Shown here piece after piece: positions 1 to 8,320 of a stretch of 64,000 bases of DNA. Position 1 is the stretch's first letter. Every line of letters starts with the position of its first letter. The DNA comes from an uncultured Naasia sp. (GTDB lineage Bacteria; Actinomycetota; Actinomycetes; Actinomycetales; Microbacteriaceae), in the NCBI GenBank assembly GCA_913778905.1, contig CAJYYA010000016.1:356296-420295 (forward strand). The letters are read 5' to 3'. Below the pieces are notes generated by a model. It worked only from the letters and a program-made list of their open reading frames with translations, was not told where the DNA came from and ran no database searches. A program made the position numbers and the translations under genes.

Positions 1-1066
1 CGTCCTCGCCCAGGTAGTAGCGGATGAGGTCGGGCAGGTAGGTGTAGACGAGCTTGTCGTCAGCGACGCCGTTGCCCACCGCGTTGGCGATCGTGACGTT
101 ACCGAGGCGCGCCGCGAGCATGAGCCCGGGCGAGCCGAGCATCGAGTCGGCGCGGAACTGCAGCGGATCGAGGAACTCGTCGTCGACGCGGCGGTAGATG
201 ACATCGACCCGGGTGGGCCCCGAGGTCGTGCGCATGAAGACACGACCGCCCGAGCAGAAGAGGTCACGCCCCTCCACGAGTTCGACGCCCATGAGGCGGG
301 CGAGCAGCGTGTGCTCGTAGTAGGCGGAGTTGTAGACGCCCGGCGTCAGGACGACGACGTTCGGATCCTCGACTCCCACCGGTGCGCTCGCACGTAGCGC
401 CTGGAGGAGCTTGTTCGGATAGTCGCCGACGGGACGCACGCGCATCGACACGAACAGCTCGGGCAGCGTCTGCGCCATCACGCGGCGGTTGGAGATGACG
501 TAGCTCACGCCGCTCGGCACGCGCACGTTGTCTTCGAGCACCCGCCATTCGCCGGCTTCGTCGCGGATGAGGTCGATGCCGGAGACCTGGATGCGCACGC
601 CGTTCGCCGGCACGACCCCCGCAGCCTCGCGGATGTAGTTCGACGACGAGGTGATGACGGAGGCGGGGATGACGCCGTCGAGCACAGCCCGCTGCGGCCC
701 GTACACATCGGCCAGGAACGCCTCGAGCGCTCGAACGCGCTGCTTTATGCCCGCCTCGACGCGGATCCATTCCTGCTGGTCGATCACACGGGGAACGGCG
801 TCGAGCGGGAAGGGCCGTTCCTCACCCGCGAAGTCGAACGTGACGCCCTGTGCGAGATAGCTGGAGGCGAGCGCGTCGGTACGTCCACGCAGCTCTTCCT
901 GCGTCATCTGGGACAGTGCGGAGTGGATCTGACGGTAGGGTCCGCGGGCGTCGGCTCCCTCGGGATGAGCAGCCAGCGTGCGGAACATCTCATCCCACGC
1001 GGGGCGCTTCGGCGCCGCCGCCGTGGAGTCCCCGCGGGTCGCGTATCCGTCGAAGAGGTCGCCCAT
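1..1066 (-). CDS. Circularly permuted ATP-grasp protein (type 2 / DUF404-DUF407), 5' part
   Basis: The minus frame is open from an ATG at 1064-1066 to the window edge, giving the first 355 residues; the 3' end lies outside. The protein begins MGDLFDGYATRGD and contains the family blocks around VTFDFAGEERPFPLD, RVIDQQEW, SGIDLIRDEAGEWRVLEDN, PSGVSYVISNRR and VVVLTPGVYNSAYYEH. This family carries a circularly permuted ATP-grasp fold and is usually found with an alpha-E domain protein and a transglutaminase-like protein, in a conserved set of unclear peptide-ligase function. Those partners would lie beyond position 1. The family assignment is firm; the substrate is unknown. The start is supported by a TANNNT box six bases upstream, suggesting a leaderless message. 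Confidence 0.85.
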   Translation of the reverse strand, partial: MGDLFDGYATRGDSTAAAPKRPAWDEMFRTLAAHPEGADARGPYRQIHSALSQMTQEELRGRTDALASSYLAQGVTFDFAGEERPFPLDAVPRVIDQQEWIRVEAGIKQRVRALEAFLADVYGPQRAVLDGVIPASVITSSSNYIREAAGVVPANGVRIQVSGIDLIRDEAGEWRVLEDNVRVPSGVSYVISNRRVMAQTLPELFVSMRVRPVGDYPNKLLQALRASAPVGVEDPNVVVLTPGVYNSAYYEHTLLARLMGVELVEGRDLFCSGGRVFMRTTSGPTRVDVIYRRVDDEFLDPLQFRADSMLGSPGLMLAARLGNVTIANAVGNGVADDKLVYTYLPDLIRYYLGED

Positions 1067-1072
1067 GACCAG

Positions 1073-1078
1073 AGCCTA
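1073..1078 (-). promoter_or_regulatory. -10-like box of a probable leaderless promoter
   Basis: The minus strand reads TAGGCT, then six bases, then the ATG of the ATP-grasp gene. A start point 6-7 bases after the box would coincide with the start codon. No clear -35 is visible. Identical TAGGCT boxes precede the PutA and M13 peptidase starts. Confidence 0.45.
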
Positions 1079-1220
1079 CTCAGGGCCGTGTTGCCAGGAC
1101 GTTTCGTCGCGCTCGACACCGGTCGAGAGATCCCGCGTCGTCGCGGAGGCCCGAATCCTCGCTGTCGAGTGTCGGATAGACCCGACGGTAGCGTCGATCG
1201 GGGAGAACGTCCGCGTCCAC

Positions 1221-1249
1221 TTGACAATGCTGAGCGTCGTTCTTAGAGT
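1221..1249 (+). promoter_or_regulatory. Sigma-70-type promoter of the rhamnoside ABC operon
   Basis: A perfect -35 TTGACA (1221-1226), a 17-base spacer and a -10 TAGAGT (1244-1249, four of six consensus bases). The predicted start point, about 1256, falls inside the palindromic operator at 1254-1269, a layout expected for repression by a LacI-type protein. Confidence 0.7.
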
Positions 1250-1253
1250 CACC

Positions 1254-1269
1254 ATTGAAGCGCTTCAAT
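1254..1269. promoter_or_regulatory. LacI-family operator upstream of the ABC operon
   Basis: Perfect 16-bp palindrome ATTGAAGCGCTTCAAT with the central CG typical of LacI/GalR operators. The same 14-bp core recurs at 8242-8255 next to the LacI gene at 7137-8153, so that regulator is the likely binder. It covers the predicted transcription start. Confidence 0.8.
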
Positions 1270-1298
1270 AACGAAGGCTCGCATTTCAAGGAGGAATT

Positions 1299-2612
1299 GT
1301 GACCACAGCACGCATCGCACGTCTCCGCCGCTCCCTCGTTCCCATGGTCGCGCTGGCGGGCGCCGGCGTCATGGCGCTCACGGGATGCTCGGCCGGCGGC
1401 TCCGAAGGTTCCGGCACCGGTGGAGCCACGGAGTTCACCTACCTCTCCCTCACCGAGAACACCGCGGTGGCGGACACGCTGACCTCACTCAGCACGGGAG
1501 CCTGCAAGGCCGCGAACGACGCTCTGCCGTTGAAGATCAGCAACCAGCCGCAGGCCAGCTTCGACCAGCAGCTCCAGCTGCTCGCCGGCCAGGACGCGCT
1601 CCCCACGATCTTCGCGGCGGGAAACACCCCGCAGCTCGCCAAGGATCTCAACAGCGCCGGCCAGCTGCTCGACATCGGCGCCACCTTCCAGGAGCTGGGC
1701 GTCTCGAACGACCTCCTCCCTGCCGCGACCTCGACGATCTCGAATCTCTACGGCGCGAACATCGCGCTCCCCACCGAGTTCAACGTCGAGGGCATCTGGT
1801 ACAACAAGCAGATTCTCGAGCAGAACGGGATCACCCCGCCCACCACCTGGGCGGAGCTGACCGCAGCCGCCGCCAAGCTCGAGGCCGCCGGTGTTCAGCC
1901 CTTCTCGGCGTCGGGTGAGCAGGGCTGGCCTCTCACGCGCCTCGTCGGCAACTACCTCTTCCGCACCATCGGCCCGGACGCTCTGCAGAAGGTCGCCGAC
2001 GGCAGTGCCAAGTTGACCGACCCCGAGTACGTGGCCGCCGCTGCCGCGGTCGCCGACCTCGGCTCGAAGGGGTACTTCGGCGAGGGTGTCGGCTCCATCG
2101 ACTACGACACCTCGCTCAACACCTTCACGACCGGCAAGGCCGCGATGCTCTACATGGGCAGCTGGGCGCTCAGCGCGTTCAACGCCGACACGAACCAGAT
2201 CGGCGCCGACAACATCGGCTTCGTCGCCTTCCCCAGCGTCGCCGGGGGTTCCGGTTCGGCTGACCAGCTCGCCGCGAATGTCGGCGTGCCGATCATGGCC
2301 TCGAAGAAGGGCTACAACGAGAAGGTCGGCGCCTGGCTCACCTGCATCGCCGACAACTACGGCGCTGCGTCGCTCGGCGATCAGGGTGTCCTGAGCGGCT
2401 TCACGGTCAACGACACCGCCGTCGAAGTGCCCCCGCTGACGGCCGATCTGCAGACGACCATCGACAGCAGCGGTGACAGCGTCCTGTGGTTCGAGGCCCT
2501 CTTCAACGCGCAGGCCACCACGACGAGCCAGACCAACGCGGCCCAGCTCGTGACCGGGGCCATCACGCCTGAGAAGTTCATGGAGCTGGTCCAGGCCGAT
2601 CTCGGCAGCTGA
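1299..2612 (+). CDS. ABC transporter substrate-binding lipoprotein (CUT1 family)
   Basis: 437 residues. The GTG start is set by a strong Shine-Dalgarno AAGGAGGA at 1288-1295. The N-terminus has a basic stretch, a hydrophobic core and a lipobox LTGC with the acylated Cys at residue 30, followed by a Gly/Ser-rich linker, so the protein should be lipid-anchored outside the membrane. The remainder is a family-1 extracellular sugar-binding fold (for example NVEGIWYNKQ and GKAAMLYMGSWA). It is the first gene of an operon with two permeases and a GH78 rhamnosidase, which suggests the ligand is a rhamnose-containing oligosaccharide or glycoside; that ligand is an inference. A hairpin follows the gene and may raise its expression over the permeases. 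Confidence 0.9.
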   Translation: MTTARIARLRRSLVPMVALAGAGVMALTGCSAGGSEGSGTGGATEFTYLSLTENTAVADTLTSLSTGACKAANDALPLKISNQPQASFDQQLQLLAGQDALPTIFAAGNTPQLAKDLNSAGQLLDIGATFQELGVSNDLLPAATSTISNLYGANIALPTEFNVEGIWYNKQILEQNGITPPTTWAELTAAAAKLEAAGVQPFSASGEQGWPLTRLVGNYLFRTIGPDALQKVADGSAKLTDPEYVAAAAAVADLGSKGYFGEGVGSIDYDTSLNTFTTGKAAMLYMGSWALSAFNADTNQIGADNIGFVAFPSVAGGSGSADQLAANVGVPIMASKKGYNEKVGAWLTCIADNYGAASLGDQGVLSGFTVNDTAVEVPPLTADLQTTIDSSGDSVLWFEALFNAQATTTSQTNAAQLVTGAITPEKFMELVQADLGS

Positions 2613-2631
2613 TCCGCACCGATCATCACCC

Positions 2632-2661
2632 GGGCGGCGGAGCCGATCCGCTCCGCCGCCC
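2632..2661 (+). terminator. Intra-operon hairpin after the binding-protein gene
   Basis: A perfect 12-bp stem (GGGCGGCGGAGC at 2632-2643 with its complement at 2650-2661) with a six-base loop, followed by a pyrimidine/T-rich tail. It lies between the binding protein and the first permease. Such hairpins commonly act as partial terminators or 3'-end stabilisers that give excess binding protein. Confidence 0.6.
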
Positions 2662-2684
2662 ACCCTCTTTCTTCGAAGGTCACC

Positions 2685-3569
2685 ATGAACAACGTCTTCG
2701 GCAACAAACGGGCCGTCCTCGTCTTCGTCGGTCCGGCTCTGCTGGTCTATTCGGCTGTCATGCTCGTCCCGGTGCTGTGGTCGCTCGGCTACACGTTCTT
2801 CACCGGCAGCGTCATCACCGGATTCAAGTTCGCCGGGTTCGACAACTTCACGAAGCTCTTGAGCGATCCGAAGGCCGGCGACGCGCTGCTCTTCACGCTC
2901 AAGTACGCCGTGATCCTCACCGTCGGGCAGGTCCTCGTGGGCTATGCGCTCTCGCTGCTCTACGTGTTCTGGCTCCGCAAGGCCTCGAGCCTGGTCCGCA
3001 CCCTGGTCTTCTTCCCCATCGTCCTGCCGACGGTCGCCGTCTCTCTGCTCTTCCAGAAGATGTTCGAGGTCGCACCCCAGAACGGCATCGTCAACGAGTT
3101 CCTCAACCTCTTCGGAATCGCCTCTGTCGACTGGTTCGGCTCGGCAGACACCGCCTTCCTCGTCCTCGTCATCATGGACATCTGGCGGTCGATGGGCTTC
3201 TATGCCGTGTTGCTCTACGCGGGCCTGCTCGACATCCCCGAAGAGGTCATGGAGTCCGCCCGCCTCGATGGCGCCGGCGGCCTGACGCTCATCCGCCGCA
3301 TCGTCATCCCGCTGTCGCTGCCGGTGCTGCTCTCGTCGATCATCTTCAGCATCAACGGCACGCTCAAGGTGTTCGACTCGGTTCTCGCCCTGACCAACGG
3401 CGGGCCGGGATCGTCGACGACTCCCCTCACGCTCCTCATGTTCCGGACCGCCTTCAGCTACGGCGACTACGGGTACGGCAGCACCATCGCGCTCGCGTTG
3501 ACGCTCATCTGCCTGCTCGTCACGATCTTCATCTTCCGCTCGTCACGTCGTGACCTGACCAAGGCCTGA
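2685..3569 (+). CDS. ABC transporter permease, MalF/UgpA type
   Basis: 294 residues with about six hydrophobic segments. The cytoplasmic EAA-type loop that docks the ATPase is visible in the second half (EEVMESARLDGAGGLTLIRRI, followed by PLSLPVLL). Length and pattern fit CUT1 sugar importers. GAAGGT at 2675-2680 serves as ribosome-binding site. It pairs with the next permease four bases downstream to form the channel for the lipoprotein-delivered sugar. No ATPase gene lies in the operon, so a shared MsmK/MalK-like ATPase encoded elsewhere is expected, as is common for CUT1 systems. Confidence 0.9.
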   Translation: MNNVFGNKRAVLVFVGPALLVYSAVMLVPVLWSLGYTFFTGSVITGFKFAGFDNFTKLLSDPKAGDALLFTLKYAVILTVGQVLVGYALSLLYVFWLRKASSLVRTLVFFPIVLPTVAVSLLFQKMFEVAPQNGIVNEFLNLFGIASVDWFGSADTAFLVLVIMDIWRSMGFYAVLLYAGLLDIPEEVMESARLDGAGGLTLIRRIVIPLSLPVLLSSIIFSINGTLKVFDSVLALTNGGPGSSTTPLTLLMFRTAFSYGDYGYGSTIALALTLICLLVTIFIFRSSRRDLTKA

Positions 3570-3573
3570 GCTC

Positions 3574-4491
3574 ATGACCGTCACCGCATCCGCCCCCGCC
3601 CGCGTGAGCTCCTCCGCCAACGCCGCCCGTCCGGTCCGTCGGCGACGCCGCATGACCCCCCGCCGCGCTCTCGACGTCACGCTGAAGACGCTGGTCATCG
3701 GCCTGCTCCTGGCGGTCACGGTGCTCCCGCTGATCTGGCTGCTGCTCGGATCACTCAAGACGCAGACCGAGTGGCTCAACAACCCCTCGTGGGCGCTGCC
3801 GGAGAACTTCCTCAACTTCGAGAACTACGCCACCGCATGGGTCGACGGCGACATCGGCCGTTACATCCTCAACAGCGCGCTCGCGACGTTCCCCTCCCTG
3901 GCACTCATCGTGGTCCTCGGCGTGGCCGCCGGCTTCGCCCTCGAGGTGCTCGTCTGGCGGGGACGCGGAGGGGTGCTGCTGCTGTTCCTCGCGGGCATCA
4001 TGGTCCCCGGCCAGATGATCCTGCTGCCGCTCTTCTCGGCCTACTTTCAGACCCACCTGACCGGCACCATCTGGCCGCTGATCCTCACGTACACGGCGAC
4101 CGGTCTGCCCCTGACGGTGTTCATGATGGCCACCTACTTCCGGGCGGTGCCGCGCGAGATCTTCGAGGCTGCGGCCATCGACGGCGCGAGCATCTACCGC
4201 TCGTTCTGGTCCATCGGCTTCCCCATGGTGCAGAACGCGGTCTTCACGGTCGCGCTGGTGCAGTTCTTCTTCATCTGGAACGACCTGCTCATCGCCTTGA
4301 CCTTCACCAGCGTCGGCGACTACCAGACCATCCAGGTCGGGCTGCTGAACTTCACCGGTCAGTTCGGCGCCGTGCAGTACGGACCGACGTTCGCCGCCAT
4401 CGCCATCAACGTCGTGGGCATCCTGGCTCTCTACCTGTTCCTCAATCAGCGGGTCATGCGGGGACTCACCGCCGGATCGGTCAAGGGCTGA
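3574..4491 (+). CDS. ABC transporter permease, MalG/UgpE type
   Basis: 305 residues. It has a basic cytoplasmic N-terminus (RPVRRRRRMTPRR), then about six membrane segments. The EAA loop reads EIFEAAAIDGASIYRSFWSI, the standard coupling-helix motif contacting the ATPase. The C-terminus (NQRVMRGLTAGSVKG) is typical of the MalG group. The gene follows the partner permease after four bases and is followed after one base by the GH78 gene, so the three are translated as a tight unit. Confidence 0.9.
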   Translation: MTVTASAPARVSSSANAARPVRRRRRMTPRRALDVTLKTLVIGLLLAVTVLPLIWLLLGSLKTQTEWLNNPSWALPENFLNFENYATAWVDGDIGRYILNSALATFPSLALIVVLGVAAGFALEVLVWRGRGGVLLLFLAGIMVPGQMILLPLFSAYFQTHLTGTIWPLILTYTATGLPLTVFMMATYFRAVPREIFEAAAIDGASIYRSFWSIGFPMVQNAVFTVALVQFFFIWNDLLIALTFTSVGDYQTIQVGLLNFTGQFGAVQYGPTFAAIAINVVGILALYLFLNQRVMRGLTAGSVKG

Positions 4492-4492
4492 C

Positions 4493-7117
4493 ATGACCCG
4501 GCTTGACACCTCCCGTGCTCCCGCGCGCCTCCATCAGGAGGCCGCCGGGGCAGTCCAACCCGTCGTGACGTCGGTGACGGTGGAGCATCTCGACGTGCCG
4601 CTCGGGATCGGCACAGCGACCCCGCGGCTCAGCTGGACCGTCGACGCCCCGCCCCACTGGCGGCAGTCGAGCTATCAGGTGCGCGTCGTGCGCGGCGGCT
4701 CGGAACAGGTGGCCGTCGTCGACTCACCCGACCAGATCCTGGTGCCCTGGCCGCACCAGCCGCTCGGATCACGGGAGATCGTCGAGATCTCCGTGAGCGT
4801 CTCCGATGGATCGACGTCCGCCTGGTCGGCACCGCTCATCATCGAGGCCGGCCTGCTCGATCCCCTCGACTGGACGGCGACCGGCATCCAGCCGCCGTGG
4901 CACGAGAATCATTCCGACGACGACCGTCGCCCGCCCATCTTCCGGAAGGTCTTCTCCGTCTCCGAGCCGCCCGTGCGCGCCCGTCTCTACCTGACGGCTC
5001 ACGGGCTCACCGAGCTGGAGATCAACGGCCGCCGCGTGGGAGACGACATCCTCGCTCCCGGGTGGACCGTGTACCAGGACCGCCTGCGCACCCTGACGTA
5101 CGACGTCACCGATCATCTGCGTGTCGGGGAGAACGCCGTCGGTGCATGGATGGCCGACGGGTGGTGGCGCGGGCGGTACGGCTTCGACGGCGGCACGCTC
5201 AACATCTACGGCACCGACATCGCCCTGCTCGCCCAGCTCGAGATCGAGCACACCGACGGCTCCCGGCAGACGATCGGGACCGGGACCGATTGGCGCGCCC
5301 ATCCGTCGCCCATCGTCAAGTCGAGCCTCTACACCGGCGAGACCTTCGACGCGCGCGCCGTGCCGGCGGGATGGACCTCGCCGGGCTTCGACGACGCGGG
5401 CTGGCAGGACTCGAAGGTGGCGGAGTTCGCTGCGGGCACGTTCGTCGCCGCCGAAGGCCCACCCGTGCGGTGCACCGAGGAGCTGCGGCCCGCTTCGGCT
5501 CACCGCACCCCGAACGGGAGCATCCTCCTCGACTTCGGGCAGAACTTCTCCGGCCGGCTGCGGGTGCGCGCGGCGAGCGGCGTCGGCGAGCGCCTCACCC
5601 TCCGCCACGCGGAGGTGCTCCAGGACGGCATGCTCTTCACCCGCACGCTGCGAGACGCGACCTCCGTCGATCACTACCTCGGCTCGTCGGGAGCTGTGGA
5701 CTGGGAGCCGCGCTTCACGATCCACGGCTTCCGCTACGCGGAGATCGAGGGCTTCGCGGGCGAGATCGACGACCTCGACGTGGTAGCGCGCGTCTACCAC
5801 TCGGACATGCGCCGCACCGGATGGCTGACCACGTCGCACGACGGCCTGAATCGCCTGCACGAGAACATCCGATGGAGCATGCGCAGCAACTTCGTCGACA
5901 TCCCGATGGACTGCCCGCAGCGCGACGAACGCCTCGGCTGGACTGGCGATATCCAGGTCTTCGCTCCCACGGCCAGCTTTCTCTACGACTGCTCCGGGCT
6001 GTTGAGCAGCTGGCTCCGCGACCTCTCGGTCGAGCAGACGCGTCACGGCACCGTGCCCTGGTACGTCCCGGTCATCCCGGGCGCGCCCATGTGGACGCCT
6101 CTGCAGCCGGCCGCCGTCTGGGGTGACGCCGCTGTGCTCACCCCGTGGGCTGTATGGCGGGCGTTCGGAGACCGCGACCTCCTCGCGCGGCAGTACGCGA
6201 GCGCCTCGGCCTGGGTCGATCAGGTCGAGCGCCTCGCCGGCCCGTCACGTCTCTGGAACACCGGAATGCAGCTCGGCGACTGGTTGGACCCCAACGCGCC
6301 TCACGACGATCCCGCGCGCGCGATCACCGATCCCTATCTTGTGGCGACGGCCTACTTCGCCTGGTCGGCACTGACGCTGTCGCGGATCGCGGAGGAGCTC
6401 GGGAAGTCGTCCGACGCGGATCGCTACCGCCGCCTGCACCTCGAGATCGCCGACGCGTTCACGCGGGAGTGGGGCGGCGCGGACCGTCCGCTCGACCAGC
6501 AGACACAGACGGCTCTGGCTCTCGCCATCCGCTTCGAGCTGCTGCGCGGCGACCGCCGCTACGAGGCCGGAGACGCGCTCGCCCGGCTCGTTCGCACCGG
6601 CGGCTATCGCGTCGGCGCAGGATTCGCCGGAGTCAACCTCCTGACCGATGCACTCACCCAGACGGGCCACCTCGACGAGGCCTTCGGGCTGCTCACCGAG
6701 CGGCGGAGCCCCTCGTGGCTCTCCATGGTCGACAAGGGCGCGACGACGATCTGGGAGCGTTGGGACAGCCTGCTCGATGACCTCACGGTCAACCCCGGCA
6801 GCATGACCTCGTTCAACCACTACGCCCTCGGATCGATCGCCGACTGGATGCATCGGGTCATCGGAGGGATCGAGGCGATCGACGCGGGGTATCGGCGGGT
6901 GAGGGTGGCACCCCGTCCAGGCGCTCTTTCACGTGCGTCGGCCAGGCTGGAATCGCCCTACGGTCCCATCACGACCGAGTGGACGATGGAGGAGGGCGAC
7001 TTCTCGCTCCTCGTCCATCTCCCGACCGGGGTGACGGGGACGGTCGACATGCCCGACGGCTCGTGCGTCGAGATCGGTCCCGGCGACCACGCATTCCGGA
7101 GCGCGCTATCCGGCTAG
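4493..7117 (+). CDS. Alpha-L-rhamnosidase, glycoside hydrolase family 78
   Basis: 874 residues in the usual GH78 order: N-terminal Ig-like and jelly-roll beta domains (about 20-400), an (alpha/alpha)6 catalytic barrel (about 415-780) and a C-terminal beta domain. The catalytic signature CPQRDERLGWTGD places the probable general acid at Glu479, and IWERWD places the second catalytic Glu at 755. There is no signal peptide, so hydrolysis should occur in the cytoplasm after import by the ABC system whose permease gene ends one base upstream. The products would be L-rhamnose, feeding the rha genes, and a residual sugar or aglycone. A hairpin covers the stop codon and separates it from the convergent regulator. 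Confidence 0.93.
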   Translation: MTRLDTSRAPARLHQEAAGAVQPVVTSVTVEHLDVPLGIGTATPRLSWTVDAPPHWRQSSYQVRVVRGGSEQVAVVDSPDQILVPWPHQPLGSREIVEISVSVSDGSTSAWSAPLIIEAGLLDPLDWTATGIQPPWHENHSDDDRRPPIFRKVFSVSEPPVRARLYLTAHGLTELEINGRRVGDDILAPGWTVYQDRLRTLTYDVTDHLRVGENAVGAWMADGWWRGRYGFDGGTLNIYGTDIALLAQLEIEHTDGSRQTIGTGTDWRAHPSPIVKSSLYTGETFDARAVPAGWTSPGFDDAGWQDSKVAEFAAGTFVAAEGPPVRCTEELRPASAHRTPNGSILLDFGQNFSGRLRVRAASGVGERLTLRHAEVLQDGMLFTRTLRDATSVDHYLGSSGAVDWEPRFTIHGFRYAEIEGFAGEIDDLDVVARVYHSDMRRTGWLTTSHDGLNRLHENIRWSMRSNFVDIPMDCPQRDERLGWTGDIQVFAPTASFLYDCSGLLSSWLRDLSVEQTRHGTVPWYVPVIPGAPMWTPLQPAAVWGDAAVLTPWAVWRAFGDRDLLARQYASASAWVDQVERLAGPSRLWNTGMQLGDWLDPNAPHDDPARAITDPYLVATAYFAWSALTLSRIAEELGKSSDADRYRRLHLEIADAFTREWGGADRPLDQQTQTALALAIRFELLRGDRRYEAGDALARLVRTGGYRVGAGFAGVNLLTDALTQTGHLDEAFGLLTERRSPSWLSMVDKGATTIWERWDSLLDDLTVNPGSMTSFNHYALGSIADWMHRVIGGIEAIDAGYRRVRVAPRPGALSRASARLESPYGPITTEWTMEEGDFSLLVHLPTGVTGTVDMPDGSCVEIGPGDHAFRSALSG

Positions 7118-7125
7118 TGCCGGAT
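7108..7125. terminator. Hairpin at the GH78/LacI convergent junction
   Basis: A seven-bp stem, ATCCGGC (7108-7114) and GCCGGAT (7119-7125), with the loop TAGT formed partly by the GH78 stop codon. It sits between two convergent genes and probably works on both strands, though no T-run is present. Confidence 0.5.
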
Positions 7126-7136
7126 GGGGTGGTTGC

Positions 7137-8153
7137 TCAGTCGGCGAACGAGCTGGCGCGGACGATCAACGTCGGAGCCAGGACGACGTGCTCGTGCCGA
7201 TGCTCCGGGTCGCCGACCTCGCTCATGAGCAGGTCGACCCCGATCTGCCCCATCTCTCGACCCGGCTGCGCAATGGTCGAGATGGGGATCGCGCTCTCCC
7301 GGACTGCGCTGTTGTTGTCGTATCCGATCACGGCGAGATCGTGGGGAATCCTGAGGGATGCCGACAGCGTCTGCACAAGCCCGAGCGCCAGGAGGTCGGT
7401 GGCGGCGAAGACGCCGTCCGGCCGCTGCGACGCGGGGCGGTCGAGGATGCGGGCCCCGGCCGCGCGACCGTCGGGGGCGTTGACGGCCGGGACGATGATC
7501 TCCTCGAGGGTCACGGCGCCGTTCGTCTCGGCGACGGCCCGCTCCGCCCCGAGACGGCGCTCCAAGAGCGGCTCGAGTCGGTCCGGACCACCGACGAATG
7601 CGAGTCGGCGCCGCCCCTCGTCGATCAGGTGACGGGCCGCGAGGTATCCGCCCTGCTCGTTGTCGACGACGATCGAGCACCCGTCCTCCACCGGCACGGC
7701 CACATTGAGGAGCAGCACGGGGCGACCGTGCTTCCTCAGCCGGTGGGCGCTCTCGGGGGCGGCCTCGTAGGGGGCGAGCAGGATACCTGCGAAGCGCGCC
7801 TGGTCGAAGAGGTCGAGATAGGTCTCCTGCTTGGTGTAGTCGTTGTCGCTGTTCGCCAGCAGGAGCGTCATGCCTTTGGTCGCGGCCCCCTCCTCGGCGC
7901 CGCGCGCGATGTCCACGAAGAACGAGTTGCCGATGTCGGTCACGGCGAGGCCGAGGGTCGTGCTTCGGCCCATCGCCAGGGAGCGCGCCTGATTGTTGCG
8001 CACGAATCCGAGCTCGTCGATTGCGCGGTGGACGCGTTCGAGAGTGGCCTCCGCCACCTTGTCGGGGTGGTTGAGGGCGTTGGAGACGGTCCCGATGGCG
8101 ACTCCGGCACGCGCGGCCACGTCGCTCATGCTCGGCATGTTCTTGGTCGTCAT
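7137..8153 (-). CDS. LacI-family transcriptional regulator of the rhamnoside locus
   Basis: 338 residues from the ATG at 8151-8153, chosen because GAGGAA lies four bases upstream; an upstream in-frame ATG at 8216 lacks a ribosome site. The helix-turn-helix (MSDVAARAGVAIGTVSNALN) and hinge (NNQARSLAMGRSTTLG) are typical, followed by a periplasmic-binding-protein-like effector domain. It is convergent with GH78 and divergent from the GH3 gene. The operators at 1254-1269 and 8241-8256 share a 14-bp core, the latter in its own upstream region, so it most likely represses the ABC-GH78 operon, the GH3 gene and perhaps itself. The inducer is probably the imported glycoside or a product; that is inferred. 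Confidence 0.88.
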   Translation of the reverse strand: MTTKNMPSMSDVAARAGVAIGTVSNALNHPDKVAEATLERVHRAIDELGFVRNNQARSLAMGRSTTLGLAVTDIGNSFFVDIARGAEEGAATKGMTLLLANSDNDYTKQETYLDLFDQARFAGILLAPYEAAPESAHRLRKHGRPVLLLNVAVPVEDGCSIVVDNEQGGYLAARHLIDEGRRRLAFVGGPDRLEPLLERRLGAERAVAETNGAVTLEEIIVPAVNAPDGRAAGARILDRPASQRPDGVFAATDLLALGLVQTLSASLRIPHDLAVIGYDNNSAVRESAIPISTIAQPGREMGQIGVDLLMSEVGDPEHRHEHVVLAPTLIVRASSFAD

Positions 8154-8209
8154 GGTTCCTCGTGCTCGCGGGGGCATCTTCAGCTTAGGGAATGCCGCCA
8201 CATAACCCG

Positions 8210-8256
8210 TTGACATGCTTCGGGGCTCTCCCTAGGTTAACTTGAAGCGCTTCAAT
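8210..8256 (+). promoter_or_regulatory. Promoter and LacI-type operator of the GH3 gene
   Basis: A perfect -35 TTGACA (8210-8215), 17-base spacer and weak -10 TAGGTT (8233-8238), followed by operator CTTGAAGCGCTTCAAT (8241-8256; palindromic core 8242-8255). The order and spacing repeat those of the promoter at 1221-1269, which supports both calls and places both transcripts under one LacI regulator. Confidence 0.7.
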
Positions 8257-8320
8257 ACCCAACAGATGAGGCTCAGCGCCCAGGCCCTCATCACCACACC
8301 ACGAGTCACACAGGAGTGAC

